13,389 bases of DNA from CAYMCV01 sp964389005 (GTDB taxonomy: Bacteria > Bacillota > Clostridia > Lachnospirales > Lachnospiraceae): assembly GCA_964389005.1 (NCBI GenBank), contig CAYMCV010000065.1, forward strand, positions 1 through 13,389, in the 5' to 3' direction. The notes below the pieces were generated by a model. The model was not told the DNA's origin and did no database searches. It saw only the letters and a program-made list of their open reading frames with translations. Both the position numbers and the translations under genes were made by a program. Numbering within the stretch: the stretch's first letter is position 1; the number at the start of each line of letters is the position of its first letter. Positions 1 to 7,496 of this stretch are shown here, piece after piece.

Positions 1-8
1 TCATCAAT

Positions 9-45
9 CAGAAGGCTCTGCGTCCGTTTTTCACAGAGCCTTCTG
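9..45 (-). terminator. Hairpin closing the spoIID-like/yihY/putP operon
   Basis: A 12-bp perfect inverted repeat (9-20 with 34-45, core AGAAGGCTCTG / CAGAGCCTTCT) with a 13-nt loop lies about 40 nt past the putP stop codon. On the minus strand there is no strong U tract after the stem, so it may be a weak or factor-assisted terminator, or simply a 3'-end stabilising hairpin. The position and the perfect GC-containing stem make it the likely 3' boundary of the operon. Confidence 0.6.
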
Positions 46-85
46 TGATTACAATCACTCAAATACAAAACCGGAAAATTTCAAC

Positions 86-1597
86 TTATAACTCACAATT
101 TTTAACCGAATCAAACTGTTCTTGCACTTCTTTCGGTACTTTTGTCAAGAGGCTTACGACCACAATCACAATTGCGGAAACAATAAATCCGGGTAAAATC
201 TCATATACATCAAAAATTCCTCCGGAGCAGAGCCACCATACACATGCTGTCACGCCGCCGGCGATAATTCCTGCAAAAACGCCTGCTTTACTGGTTTTTC
301 TCCAGAATAATGAGAACAATACTGCCGGTCCGAACGCCGCACCGAAGCCGGCCCACGCAAATGCCACCAATTTGAATACAGATTCATTGATTTTGAACAT
401 CAATGTACCTTCCACGGGATTCTCAACAGAAACCAAGAGTGCGGCAAGAATTGACACAACAATAACCGTTATTCTGCTGACCCAAAGCAAGGATTTCTGA
501 CTTGCGTCTTTTTTGATGATACCGCCATAGATGTCTGCGGAAACGGATGCTGAAGTAACGAGCAACTGACTGTCTGCCGTGCTCATGATTGCCGCAAGAA
601 TCGCGGTCAGCATAATTCCGGCCAATACGGGATTGTACAATTGCCCAACCATATCCATGAACACCGACTCGGGATCTGCAAGATTCGGAAGCATCAATTT
701 GCCCAATATACCAATGATAACTGCCGCACCAAGCGTAATCAGTACCCAAATCGTTGCAATGACTCTGGCAGGTCTGATTTCATTCGCTTTACGAATTGCC
801 ATAAAACGAGGTAAAATATGCGGCTGTCCGAAATAGCCGAGCCCCCATGCCAGCGAGGATACAAGAAGCGCTGTATTCAATGCCCCATTATCCAGATAGG
901 GTAAAATCTTAAATCCGTTATCGATTTGTGACAAAGCGTTAGATACCGCATCCACACCTCCAAGTCGGAAGCATGCCACAATCGGTGTGATTACCAATGC
1001 AATAAACATTAAAATACCCTGAATCGTATCTGTCCAGCATACCGCCAAGAATCCGCCCAAAAAGGTATAGGATACGATAATGATAACACCAATCAACAGT
1101 GCCTGCGTATAAGTAAATCCAAATACCGTCTTAAATAATTTCGCGCCTGCGGAAAACATCGACGCTGTATAGAACAAGAAGAAAATCAGGGTAAAAACAG
1201 CCGATACCCCCTTTAATACACCGCTTTTATCCAAGAAACGGTTCTGGAAAAATTCCGGCAATGTGATGGAATTACCCGCCGCCATTGTATACTTACGCAA
1301 ACGTTTGGCAACAATTAACCAGTTTAAATATGTACCGATTGCCAATCCGATTGCTGTCCAAATCGCCTCCGTTGTTCCGCCAAACAATACATATGCCGTA
1401 CCGGGAAGACCGAGTAACAGCCAGCCCGACATATCGGAAGCCTGTGCCGACATCGCAGCAACCCACGGATTCAATGTTCTTCCACCCAATACATAATCCG
1501 AAACATTCTTGTTCTTCCGAAAGAAATAGAACCCGATACTGACCATTACGACCAGATAACATAAAAACACAATTGCTATAACTCCTACGTTCTCCAT
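86..1597 (-). CDS. putP: Sodium/proline symporter (PutP, SSS family)
   Basis: Predicted 503-aa inner-membrane symporter of the sodium:solute symporter family that takes up L-proline with Na+. The length equals that of known PutP proteins (about 500 aa). The N-terminal block GGRTLNPWVAAMSAQASDMSGW (residues 38-59) carries R40, D55 and S57, which fall at the same positions as the functionally essential residues of E. coli PutP. The GYFGQPHILPRFMA block (254-267) and the MSTADSQLL block (338-346, holding the conserved Ser-Thr Na+ site) are also typical. About 12-13 hydrophobic segments cover the whole chain. The ATG at 1597 follows an AGAAGGGATG Shine-Dalgarno that lies inside the end of the yihY-like gene, only 4 nt away, so the two are probably translationally coupled. 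Proline uptake could serve osmoprotection or catabolism; no catabolic gene is nearby. Substrate assignment is by family resemblance; pantothenate or other SSS substrates are less likely. Confidence 0.93.
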   Translation of the reverse strand: MENVGVIAIVFLCYLVVMVSIGFYFFRKNKNVSDYVLGGRTLNPWVAAMSAQASDMSGWLLLGLPGTAYVLFGGTTEAIWTAIGLAIGTYLNWLIVAKRLRKYTMAAGNSITLPEFFQNRFLDKSGVLKGVSAVFTLIFFLFYTASMFSAGAKLFKTVFGFTYTQALLIGVIIIVSYTFLGGFLAVCWTDTIQGILMFIALVITPIVACFRLGGVDAVSNALSQIDNGFKILPYLDNGALNTALLVSSLAWGLGYFGQPHILPRFMAIRKANEIRPARVIATIWVLITLGAAVIIGILGKLMLPNLADPESVFMDMVGQLYNPVLAGIMLTAILAAIMSTADSQLLVTSASVSADIYGGIIKKDASQKSLLWVSRITVIVVSILAALLVSVENPVEGTLMFKINESVFKLVAFAWAGFGAAFGPAVLFSLFWRKTSKAGVFAGIIAGGVTACVWWLCSGGIFDVYEILPGFIVSAIVIVVVSLLTKVPKEVQEQFDSVKNCEL

Positions 1598-1601
1598 AAC
1601 T

Positions 1602-2480
1602 TCATCCCTTCTCTTTTGATTTATTTTTCTTCAACGCCCGTAAGCGTTTAACAGACAAAAATTCTTCCGGCTGCTCCGCCGGTTCCGGCTCCTCATACAC
1701 ATTCAGAAGTGCACCTGACATCAGGAAAATCATACTTGTATATATCCAAATCATCAATATGATTACCGTTGCAAGACTCCCGTACATACTAAAAGGATTG
1801 TAATAAGTTAAATAAATCGAAAATCCCCAAGAAAAAGCTGTACACAGCAATGAGGCCATCGCTGCGCCTTTGATTTGTTTACGTGGATTCGTTCTGCGAT
1901 TCGGCGCCCACGCATACAGAATTGTAAATAACATCGAAAACAAAACGCATTCCACCAAGTAACGATAGTTAAACAACGAATGAATCAAACTGTCTGCATC
2001 AATATATCTTGATAAAATGTTGTTGAGAATCACTCTCCCAAATACAAAGACAAACACAGTTGCAATCAGCATCACCAGAAGCGCTACGGTATATATGCAT
2101 GCCTCAATTCGAACCAGAACGAAGCTTCGTCTCCTTGTAAAACCGTTGATTTCATTCAAGCCCGCCGTAATTGCCTGCATGCCTTTACCTGCAGACCATA
2201 ATGTTAAAACAGCCGAAACAGACAGCAACGCAGGTTGTTTCCCGTAAACTTCCGCAACAACTCCGACGGTAAATCTGTCTATGGAATCGGGTAAAATCTC
2301 TTTGAGGAACTCTAACACACCATCTTGTGTCAGTGGTGTATAGGGCACGATACTGAACAGCAACACAACAATCGGCACCAAAGAAAGAAACAGGAAGAAT
2401 GCCGCCGAGGATGCATACATGCCTACATTTTTACATTTATATTTTTGTGAAAACAACAGAACTTTCTCTTTGATTTTCAT
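1602..2480 (-). CDS. YihY/BrkB family inner-membrane protein
   Basis: 292-aa integral membrane protein of the YihY/virulence factor BrkB family (formerly mis-named RNase BN). The molecular role of this family is not established. Visible features are about six membrane segments (roughly residues 24-46, 84-106, 124-149, 172-191, 205-227, 234-258), the LYAWAPNRR motif (188-196) followed by a conserved basic turn and GA, and the C-terminal YGSLATVIILMIWIY signature (233-247). The tail from 262 onward is charged: an acidic Pro/Glu-rich stretch, then a Lys/Arg-rich end, presumably cytoplasmic. The ATG at 2480 has an AAAGGATG Shine-Dalgarno about 8 nt upstream. It lies 30 nt after the SpoIID-like gene and 4 nt before putP, so it is the middle gene of a three-gene operon. 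Confidence 0.9.
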   Translation of the reverse strand: MKIKEKVLLFSQKYKCKNVGMYASSAAFFLFLSLVPIVVLLFSIVPYTPLTQDGVLEFLKEILPDSIDRFTVGVVAEVYGKQPALLSVSAVLTLWSAGKGMQAITAGLNEINGFTRRRSFVLVRIEACIYTVALLVMLIATVFVFVFGRVILNNILSRYIDADSLIHSLFNYRYLVECVLFSMLFTILYAWAPNRRTNPRKQIKGAAMASLLCTAFSWGFSIYLTYYNPFSMYGSLATVIILMIWIYTSMIFLMSGALLNVYEEPEPAEQPEEFLSVKRLRALKKNKSKEKG

Positions 2481-2510
2481 AAAGTCTGCATCCTTTCGTC
2501 TGCATTGATT

Positions 2511-4016
2511 CTACTTTATCACATCATAAGTAATTCCGCTATAAAAAATAGTTAAAATTTCCTTCCATGTAGCCCCCGCCTCGGCAGCATGTTTCGCCGC
2601 ATTCTGCGACATACCGACGCCGTGACCAAAGCCGCCCCCGGTTAATTGATAGGACTTCATATTACCATTTGCATCTTTTTTGGATTGGATTGCAAAGTAA
2701 GCACTCGGTAACAACTTGGTCATAGTGACACTACTGTTGTCTTTGCGTATTACTTCCGACTTACCATCCGCAAGGCAGAAACGGATATTGTACTCACCCA
2801 CAATCAGAATTCTTGTTTTTGAAGTCACGACTTCCAACTCATCGATGACCCCGCCCGGAAGTCTTCTTATGACATTCAGTTCCCGCAACTTGCCAAGTTC
2901 CTGAATTTGCCGACTCTCATAAGCTTCTGTCCTGGAATTCCACGTCTTGATTAATTCAGGTGACGCTGCATAAATTTCACACATACGTTCACGCATCATT
3001 TCGGTGTTCGGTTTGCTTACTTGATAAGTCCAGCGATACCACGGCTCCGATACATCCAAATCTTTGATGTTTTCTGATGTAATAAATGCCAAGAACTGTG
3101 TCTCTTCGCAAAGACTCTTTGGCATAGAAACATCCGCTTGTTTAAGAGAGATACTTTTTGCTTGTAAATATGGTCTTTCTTTGGGTTCTTTCGTCTTCCA
3201 TATCTCCGATATGGTACCAACACCGCATGAGGTAGAATAGTAAAAAGCATCCGCGACTTCGTCGCCATACTTCATGATGTACCCTTCCGTCAAACGTATC
3301 GCTTCGTTCGTTGCCTCATTCTCACCGATATTGTTGTACACCTGAAAGTCTGTACTGTCATTCAAATCTGCGCCGTATTCCGGATATGCCGGTGAAAGTA
3401 TATGTGCTGCCGCATAGGTTCTTGCGCATACTGCCTGTGCCTTTAGCGCCTCAAGCGGATAATCCGACGGCATTTCACTCGGGACAACGGATTTTAAGTA
3501 ATCTTCCAACATCAGTTCGTTGACAACTACATATCCATCTACGGTTTTCGTCACTATAAGGGTACCGTAATAACCGGGGTTCTTTTGTGCTCTTTCAATG
3601 TTTTGAATAACAATTTTACCTTTATCGCCTTCATTTGTAATATATACCTTATCATTATTGCTCATGTTGAGTTCCGATAACTTGAGCTTCTTATATGACA
3701 TATCATCAATCAGCATTCCTTGGTCGGCTGTAAGTATCACGTCCTCATGGAAAATATTCTCATAATTTCCCGCTAAAATCAATACAAAAATATGATTTCG
3801 CAATTGCGGTACAACCGGTACTGCACTCATAATTTCCGCAGGTTCGCTCGAAATTGACGGTTCTGTATCCTCCGATAACTCGGAAGATGCAGTGTCTTGT
3901 GTATGAACCATCGCTTGTTCGCCATCATTCTTTCTGACAAACAAAAGTGAGCACAACAGCATTGTCCCGAACAAAAGCAGTATGCATTTGAGTATCAGAG
4001 AGTTTTTTTTCGTCAT
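2511..4016 (-). CDS. SpoIID/LytB-domain protein (probable peptidoglycan lytic transglycosylase)
   Basis: Predicted 501-aa membrane-anchored protein with a C-terminal SpoIID/LytB domain. SpoIID proteins cleave glycan strands lacking stem peptides; in sporulating Bacillota SpoIID drives engulfment. Numbered from the start chosen here, it has one N-terminal hydrophobic anchor (about residues 7-27), a Ser/Thr/Glu-rich linker (about 40-65), then the SpoIID core. The core includes SVVPSEMPSDYPLEALKAQA (176-195, the Glu at 181 aligning with the family's catalytic Glu), a YYSTSCG block (259-265) and the C-terminal GGGFGHGVGMSQNAAKHAA (460-478). It is longer than classical SpoIID (about 340 aa) because of extra N-terminal sequence. 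The ATG at 4016 is preferred because AAGGG sits 8 nt upstream; an in-frame TTG at 4061 and ATG at 4052 have no ribosome site. Clostridia carry several such paralogues, so a vegetative wall-remodelling role is equally possible. Confidence 0.85.
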   Translation of the reverse strand: MTKKNSLILKCILLLFGTMLLCSLLFVRKNDGEQAMVHTQDTASSELSEDTEPSISSEPAEIMSAVPVVPQLRNHIFVLILAGNYENIFHEDVILTADQGMLIDDMSYKKLKLSELNMSNNDKVYITNEGDKGKIVIQNIERAQKNPGYYGTLIVTKTVDGYVVVNELMLEDYLKSVVPSEMPSDYPLEALKAQAVCARTYAAAHILSPAYPEYGADLNDSTDFQVYNNIGENEATNEAIRLTEGYIMKYGDEVADAFYYSTSCGVGTISEIWKTKEPKERPYLQAKSISLKQADVSMPKSLCEETQFLAFITSENIKDLDVSEPWYRWTYQVSKPNTEMMRERMCEIYAASPELIKTWNSRTEAYESRQIQELGKLRELNVIRRLPGGVIDELEVVTSKTRILIVGEYNIRFCLADGKSEVIRKDNSSVTMTKLLPSAYFAIQSKKDANGNMKSYQLTGGGFGHGVGMSQNAAKHAAEAGATWKEILTIFYSGITYDVIK

Positions 4017-4047
4017 TCCAATTTCCCTTAGAGAATCCTTCCTTCTA

Positions 4048-4074
4048 TACATATGATACAAGGGTCAAAAGTAT
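4048..4074 (-). promoter_or_regulatory. Candidate promoter of the SpoIID-like operon (SigE-like)
   Basis: On the minus strand ATACT (4074-4070) and CATATGTA (4055-4048) are separated by 14 nt. This resembles the sporulation sigma-E pattern (an ATATT-like -35 and a CATACAAT-like -10). Transcription would begin near 4041, leaving a 25-nt leader before the ATG at 4016. A TTGACC is also present, but no good -10 lies 16-18 nt from it, so a normal sigma-A promoter is less convincing. This is a by-eye match and tentative. Confidence 0.35.
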
Positions 4075-4150
4075 AAATCATTTCGTGCTAGTTTGAAAAT
4101 AATTTATACATTCTTAACTGCAACTTCATCCGATGTAATTATTTGATATC

Positions 4151-4184
4151 ATGAAAAAGCAGCCCGTTTGGACTGCTTTTTCAT
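4151..4184 (-). terminator. Rho-independent terminator after the 6S-like RNA gene
   Basis: A 12-bp perfect stem ATGAAAAAGCAG / CTGCTTTTTCAT (4151-4162 with 4173-4184), extended by two more G-C pairs after one mismatch, encloses a short loop. On the minus strand the stem ends in CTGC followed by five T, a classic intrinsic terminator. The A-tract/T-tract symmetry means it could act on both strands. It ends the ncRNA transcript, and probably any read-through from the kinase gene, before the SpoIID operon promoter. Confidence 0.88.
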
Positions 4185-4213
4185 GTGATTGTATGAAATC
4201 TCTTTCTGATAAC

Positions 4214-4392
4214 AATCCCCCAAAATGCCGGTTCCTGTATTTTGACTCCTAGCAACGCTAGGTGGGTAACCGCAACCTTGTTTCTGCCTTCCACTGACTT
4301 AATGCGAGGCTTGACATCCGCTCGGCGATTTAGGAATCCCGTTTAAAGTAATGTAGGTTCAAAATTACAGGAGTTATCGAACATTTCAGGAT
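4214..4392 (-). ncRNA. ssrS: Probable 6S RNA (SsrS)
   Basis: 6S RNA binds the sigma-A RNA polymerase holoenzyme by mimicking an open promoter. Here a roughly 180-nt RNA would start at about 4392, 7 nt after a near-perfect promoter. Its first bases AUCCUGAAAUG (4392-4382) pair with CAUUUUGGGGGAU (4227-4215) as a terminal stem. After an internal loop, UCCUGUAAUUUUGA (4372-4359) pairs with UCAAAAUACAGGA (4245-4233). Inside lies a small 6-bp hairpin CCUAGC-GUU-GCUAGG (4262-4248) preceded by CCCA. This matches the mini-hairpin on the 3' side of the 6S central bubble (compare CACCUUGAACCAAGG in E. coli). An apical arm follows, with GCCUCGC / GUGGAAGGC. An alternative outer stem uses GAUAAC/GUUAUC and UGAAAU/AUUUCA (to 4194). 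Size, blunt terminal stem, bubble hairpin and strong own promoter all fit 6S. The identity rests on architecture and recalled family pattern, not on a covariance search. No SRP, tmRNA, RNase P, T-box or known riboswitch core was recognised. Confidence 0.74.
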
Positions 4393-4398
4393 ATAGTT

Positions 4399-4427
4399 AT
4401 TATACCCGATATGAAGCTGAATATCAA
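4399..4427 (-). promoter_or_regulatory. Strong sigma-A promoter of the 6S-like RNA
   Basis: On the minus strand TTGATA (4427-4422) and a perfect TATAAT (4404-4399) are 17 nt apart. The expected start is the A at about 4392, exactly where the terminal stem of the predicted RNA begins. The -35 box lies only 18 nt after the stop codon of the histidine kinase gene. Confidence 0.85.
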
Positions 4428-4445
4428 CCTCTGATGACAGCAAAT

Positions 4446-6761
4446 TTAGCCAATTTCCACGATTTCTTCCATTGAATTAGCATTGTTTGTATCGCATGCT
4501 ACATCTATAATCCAAGATAAATAAACTTTAAATAAATCTCCGTCTGCTTCTATTCTGAATTTTCCTTTTTGCAATTCCGTGAAACTCTTTGCAATTGCGA
4601 GTCCGAGTCCTGCGCCCTCCGTATTGCGCGCCATATCGCCGCGTACAAAACGCTCCGTGATTTCTTCTGCGCGAAAATCAAGCGGTGTCGCCGAAATATT
4701 ACGCAATACGATTTCAACCCTGTTGTCCTTCTTCTCAACATCAATATAAACGCGAGAACCCGGCATTGCATATTTGATGATATTTCCGTACAAATTCTCA
4801 AAAATGCGGTAAGTTTTCTGTCCGTCAAGCAACAAGTAAATCTTTTCTGTTGGCAGATGATAGTTGACCGTCAAATGTCTGTCTTCGAGTTTATCTTCAA
4901 ATTCTACGCCAACCTGCTTAATCAATTCCACAACATCCACAAGATGCAAATCCAGTGTAATATTATCGGTTGTTGCCTTGCTAACTTCAAACAGGTCTTC
5001 AATCAATACATTTAACCTGTGTGCTTTGTTTTGTAATGTTGCTATATATTTGGCACGCTCTTCTTCCGTTATATCCTCTCGTTGCAGCAATTCAATGTAT
5101 GTTGTAATTGCTGTCAGCGGTGTCTTCAAATCGTGCGAGACGTTTGTGATTAGTTCTGTTCGCATCCGCTGGCTCTTGACTTCTTCGTTTACTGCCTTTT
5201 TAAAACCATCCTGAATCTGACTCATTTCATTTTTAAACGGCTCAAACAATCCAATATCTTCTTCGATTGTCGTATCAAGTTCTCCGTCTGCAATTCTCCC
5301 CATCGCTTTGAGTAGAATCTGATAATCATTCGAGACATTGATATAATATCTTCGCATCATTACATAAATGATTACACTGTAAATAAACAATGGAACAATA
5401 CCAAAAATCCAGAAACAAGAAATCACAGACAAAACAATAAAGTTGACAATCACCAATCTAAAAATCACACGATTTGTTTTTTTCGTAAAATCTACATGCC
5501 GAATCATGTCCGTATAGCGCTTCCATGTTGCCTTCAGCCACGGTAAAAAGTGGAAACAAAAACTGTATTCCTTCAGATATTTGCGAAGTCCCAATCGAAA
5601 TACCGGTGCGAAATTATATACTGCCCAGTAAATCATCAGATAAAAAACGCATATCATGATATAAGCAATCACGGTGGTTACCACCTCTTCAACCGTGATT
5701 TCCTTAAATTTCCTAGCCAAAAAAGTATTGGTCAATGATATAAAACCGCTTTCATACAGCATGTCATATTGAAATCTTCGAAAGATATTCAACATACAAA
5801 TCAAAATAAAAATTGATAACTCTGTGGGGTATTTTAGGAATACCGGCAAATGTAATTTCTCATCCGGTACACGTTCCTCACCTTCTGTAACATTTTTATT
5901 TGATAGTACAACCGCAAACGCCATAATGGCAATCAACAGCACACTGCCGAAATACAGATAATGACCGCCATTATCCTGATATTTGTAGTAATCACTGTTC
6001 CAGTTATACACAATAGAATACTTCAAATCGATATCACTGTTATTCGGCAATGCATAGATGACTTTCATATTACGGATTCCGCGAAATGCAAAACCGCTCT
6101 CTTTAATTGTATCCTCAAGTTCTGTATTATCACGCTCAAATTGCTGGTAATACTTAATAAAAATGTCTCCGTCATTGTCTGCACTATAAATGTGGTCTAT
6201 CGACATAATTCCTTTTTCATCAAATTGCATTACGACGAAAAATTTATAGTTCTCCTGCAGATCCAAAAAGTTTTCTTCTGTCGGATTTTCAAAAACCTTC
6301 TCCAAATCATAATCTGTATTCTTCCATGCACACACTTTGGAAGATACACTTTGATCCGGAACGGAAATATAGTAATCGAAGCCGTTAAAAATACTCGCTG
6401 CTTCGGCTTCCCAGACCTCCAAATAAGTTTCCAACTTATCATTCACGTCAGAAGAAACAACGTTCGTTGACTCCGACTCCTCTTCTTTGCGATCAGAAAA
6501 AACATCCAATACGCTGACATCTGCAATTCCGTTGACTTTTTCCTGTGCCTCACGGTACAAAACCTGATTGGCATGATACATCAAAAGTATGATATCCGAA
6601 TCATATAGGGATGTCTGTCTTGATTGTTCTGCTTCTTTTTGTACATCGATTTTACCCTGAATCACATAAAAAGCAATCAGATTCAAAACTGATAAAATAA
6701 TGATTAAAAGAATCGATATTTGATTTTTGAATCGTTTACTGTTTCTCAATTTTGTATCCAA
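4446..6761 (-). CDS. Sensor histidine kinase with large extracytoplasmic and multi-TM input region
   Basis: Up to 771 aa, the sensor of a two-component pair with the overlapping response regulator gene. Order: TM1 (about 16-35); an extracytoplasmic region of about 230 residues (38-268) with no family I recognise; TM2 (about 269-287); further hydrophobic segments at about 313-327, 358-383 and 432-470; a HAMP-like linker (about 478-500, MGRIADGELD); HisKA with VSHDLKTPLTAI (541-552, phospho-acceptor H543); and HATPase_c. The N box is ENLYGNIIKYA (655-665), the F-box region ERFVRGD (703-709) and the G2 box GAGLGLA (716-722). The usual DxGxG G1 box is not visible; its place is taken by LRNIS (686-690). 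The annotated start is TTG (6761), which overlaps the regulator by 26 nt; a GGGGAG abuts it, so a second in-frame TTG at 6749, 12 nt from that site, may be the real start. Signal sensed is unknown; operon context suggests envelope stress. Confidence 0.9.
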   Translation of the reverse strand: MDTKLRNSKRFKNQISILLIIILSVLNLIAFYVIQGKIDVQKEAEQSRQTSLYDSDIILLMYHANQVLYREAQEKVNGIADVSVLDVFSDRKEEESESTNVVSSDVNDKLETYLEVWEAEAASIFNGFDYYISVPDQSVSSKVCAWKNTDYDLEKVFENPTEENFLDLQENYKFFVVMQFDEKGIMSIDHIYSADNDGDIFIKYYQQFERDNTELEDTIKESGFAFRGIRNMKVIYALPNNSDIDLKYSIVYNWNSDYYKYQDNGGHYLYFGSVLLIAIMAFAVVLSNKNVTEGEERVPDEKLHLPVFLKYPTELSIFILICMLNIFRRFQYDMLYESGFISLTNTFLARKFKEITVEEVVTTVIAYIMICVFYLMIYWAVYNFAPVFRLGLRKYLKEYSFCFHFLPWLKATWKRYTDMIRHVDFTKKTNRVIFRLVIVNFIVLSVISCFWIFGIVPLFIYSVIIYVMMRRYYINVSNDYQILLKAMGRIADGELDTTIEEDIGLFEPFKNEMSQIQDGFKKAVNEEVKSQRMRTELITNVSHDLKTPLTAITTYIELLQREDITEEERAKYIATLQNKAHRLNVLIEDLFEVSKATTDNITLDLHLVDVVELIKQVGVEFEDKLEDRHLTVNYHLPTEKIYLLLDGQKTYRIFENLYGNIIKYAMPGSRVYIDVEKKDNRVEIVLRNISATPLDFRAEEITERFVRGDMARNTEGAGLGLAIAKSFTELQKGKFRIEADGDLFKVYLSWIIDVACDTNNANSMEEIVEIG

Positions 6762-7440
6762 CTCCCCACACCACCTTCAGGTACTTCGGTTCTTTCGGAT
6801 TGATCTCGATTTTATCCCGAATATTACGTATATGCACCATGATTGTATCCGTTGTAATTGCTTTCTCGTTCCACACGCGTTCATAAATTTCTTCCGCCGA
6901 AAAAACGCGCCCCGGATTCTTCATCAGCAAGCGGATGATTTTGAATTCAATCGGTGTTAATTTCACCGGCTTTCCATCCACTGAAAAATCAACCGTATCC
7001 TCATTCAATTCCAGTCCGCCGATGATGTATGTATGTTCTTCACCGACATCTTCCTGTTCCGACACCTGATATTTCGTATAACGTCGCAACTGTGAATTCA
7101 CTCTAGCGAGTAATTCAAGTGCCGCAAACGGCTTCGTTACATAATCATCCGCACCGATATTGAGGCCGATAACCTTGTCTGCTTCTTCGGACTTCGCCGA
7201 TAGCATGATGACAGGAAACTCATGTTGTTCTCTCAGTTTCATCGTCATTTCGATTCCGTTCATTCGCGGCATCATGATGTCGACGATTGCCAGATGAATA
7301 ACTTCTCTTCCAATGATTTCAAGCCCCTGAATGCCGTCTGCAGCCTGAAAAACCTGATATCCCTGACTTTTAAGAAATATCTCGATTCCGTTTCTGATTT
7401 CTTCATCATCTTCCACTACAAGAATATGATATTGTTCCAC
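6736..7440 (-). CDS. OmpR/PhoB-family response regulator
   Basis: 234-aa DNA-binding response regulator, cytoplasmic partner of the overlapping kinase. The receiver domain (residues 3-115) has the acidic pair D11/D12, phospho-acceptor D54 in IVDIMMPRMNG, S81 and K103 in VTKPF. After a linker (about 122-138) comes an OmpR-type winged helix with LTPIEFKIIRLLMKNPGRVFS (161-181) and the C-terminal KYLKVVWGVGYKIE (219-232). The longest frame starts at ATG 7458, but AGGAGGG lies inside that extension, 8 nt upstream of a GTG at 7440. The GTG start gives a standard N-terminus (MEQYHILVVEDDEE). It follows the glycosyltransferase gene by about 50 nt, and a weak promoter may lie in that gap. Target genes are unknown; autoregulation of this cluster is an inference. 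Confidence 0.94.
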   Translation of the reverse strand: MEQYHILVVEDDEEIRNGIEIFLKSQGYQVFQAADGIQGLEIIGREVIHLAIVDIMMPRMNGIEMTMKLREQHEFPVIMLSAKSEEADKVIGLNIGADDYVTKPFAALELLARVNSQLRRYTKYQVSEQEDVGEEHTYIIGGLELNEDTVDFSVDGKPVKLTPIEFKIIRLLMKNPGRVFSAEEIYERVWNEKAITTDTIMVHIRNIRDKIEINPKEPKYLKVVWGVGYKIEKQ

Positions 7441-7448
7441 CGTGTAAG

Positions 7449-7455
7449 CCCTCCT
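7449..7455 (-). promoter_or_regulatory. Shine-Dalgarno deciding the response-regulator start
   Basis: AGGAGGG on the minus strand sits 8 nt before the GTG at 7440. The upstream ATG at 7458 overlaps this site and has only a poor ATCGGGTA in front of it, so the GTG is the better start. Confidence 0.7.
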
Positions 7456-7466
7456 CATTACCCGAT

Positions 7467-7496
7467 TCTATACTAAACCGGCTTGCATAATGTCAG
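7467..7496 (-). promoter_or_regulatory. Candidate internal promoter for the two-component genes
   Basis: CTGACA (7496-7491), overlapping the glycosyltransferase stop codon, and TATAGA (7472-7467) are 18 nt apart on the minus strand. Both boxes differ from consensus, so this is a moderate match. It could give the regulator and kinase a separate transcript from the DedA and glycosyltransferase genes. Confidence 0.35.

Noticed and set aside
45..500. Plus-strand open frame of 151 codons
   Set aside because: Lies antisense to the well-supported putP gene, with low-complexity Thr/Ala/Ile-rich sequence typical of a mirrored membrane-protein frame and no ribosome site.
4017..4061. TTG or ATG start for the SpoIID-like protein at 4061 or 4052
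   Set aside because: No ribosome site upstream of either; the ATG at 4016 has AAGGG at the right distance and places the membrane anchor near the N-terminus as expected.
4194..4392. Structured RNA as a riboswitch, T-box or SRP RNA
   Set aside because: No coding gene with an expression platform follows directly. No T-box AGGGUGG core is present, and the SRP GGAAGGAAGCAGC loop is absent (only a superficially similar GUGGAAGGCAG). No riboswitch core I know is present, and it has its own strong promoter and terminator.
4569..5015. Plus-strand open frame of 148 codons
   Set aside because: Antisense to the HisKA/ATPase part of the kinase, whose motifs are intact in the other strand.
5961..6470. 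Plus-strand open frame of 169 codons inside the kinase gene
   Set aside because: Antisense to the extracytoplasmic region of the kinase; no recognisable domain, no Shine-Dalgarno and no promoter.
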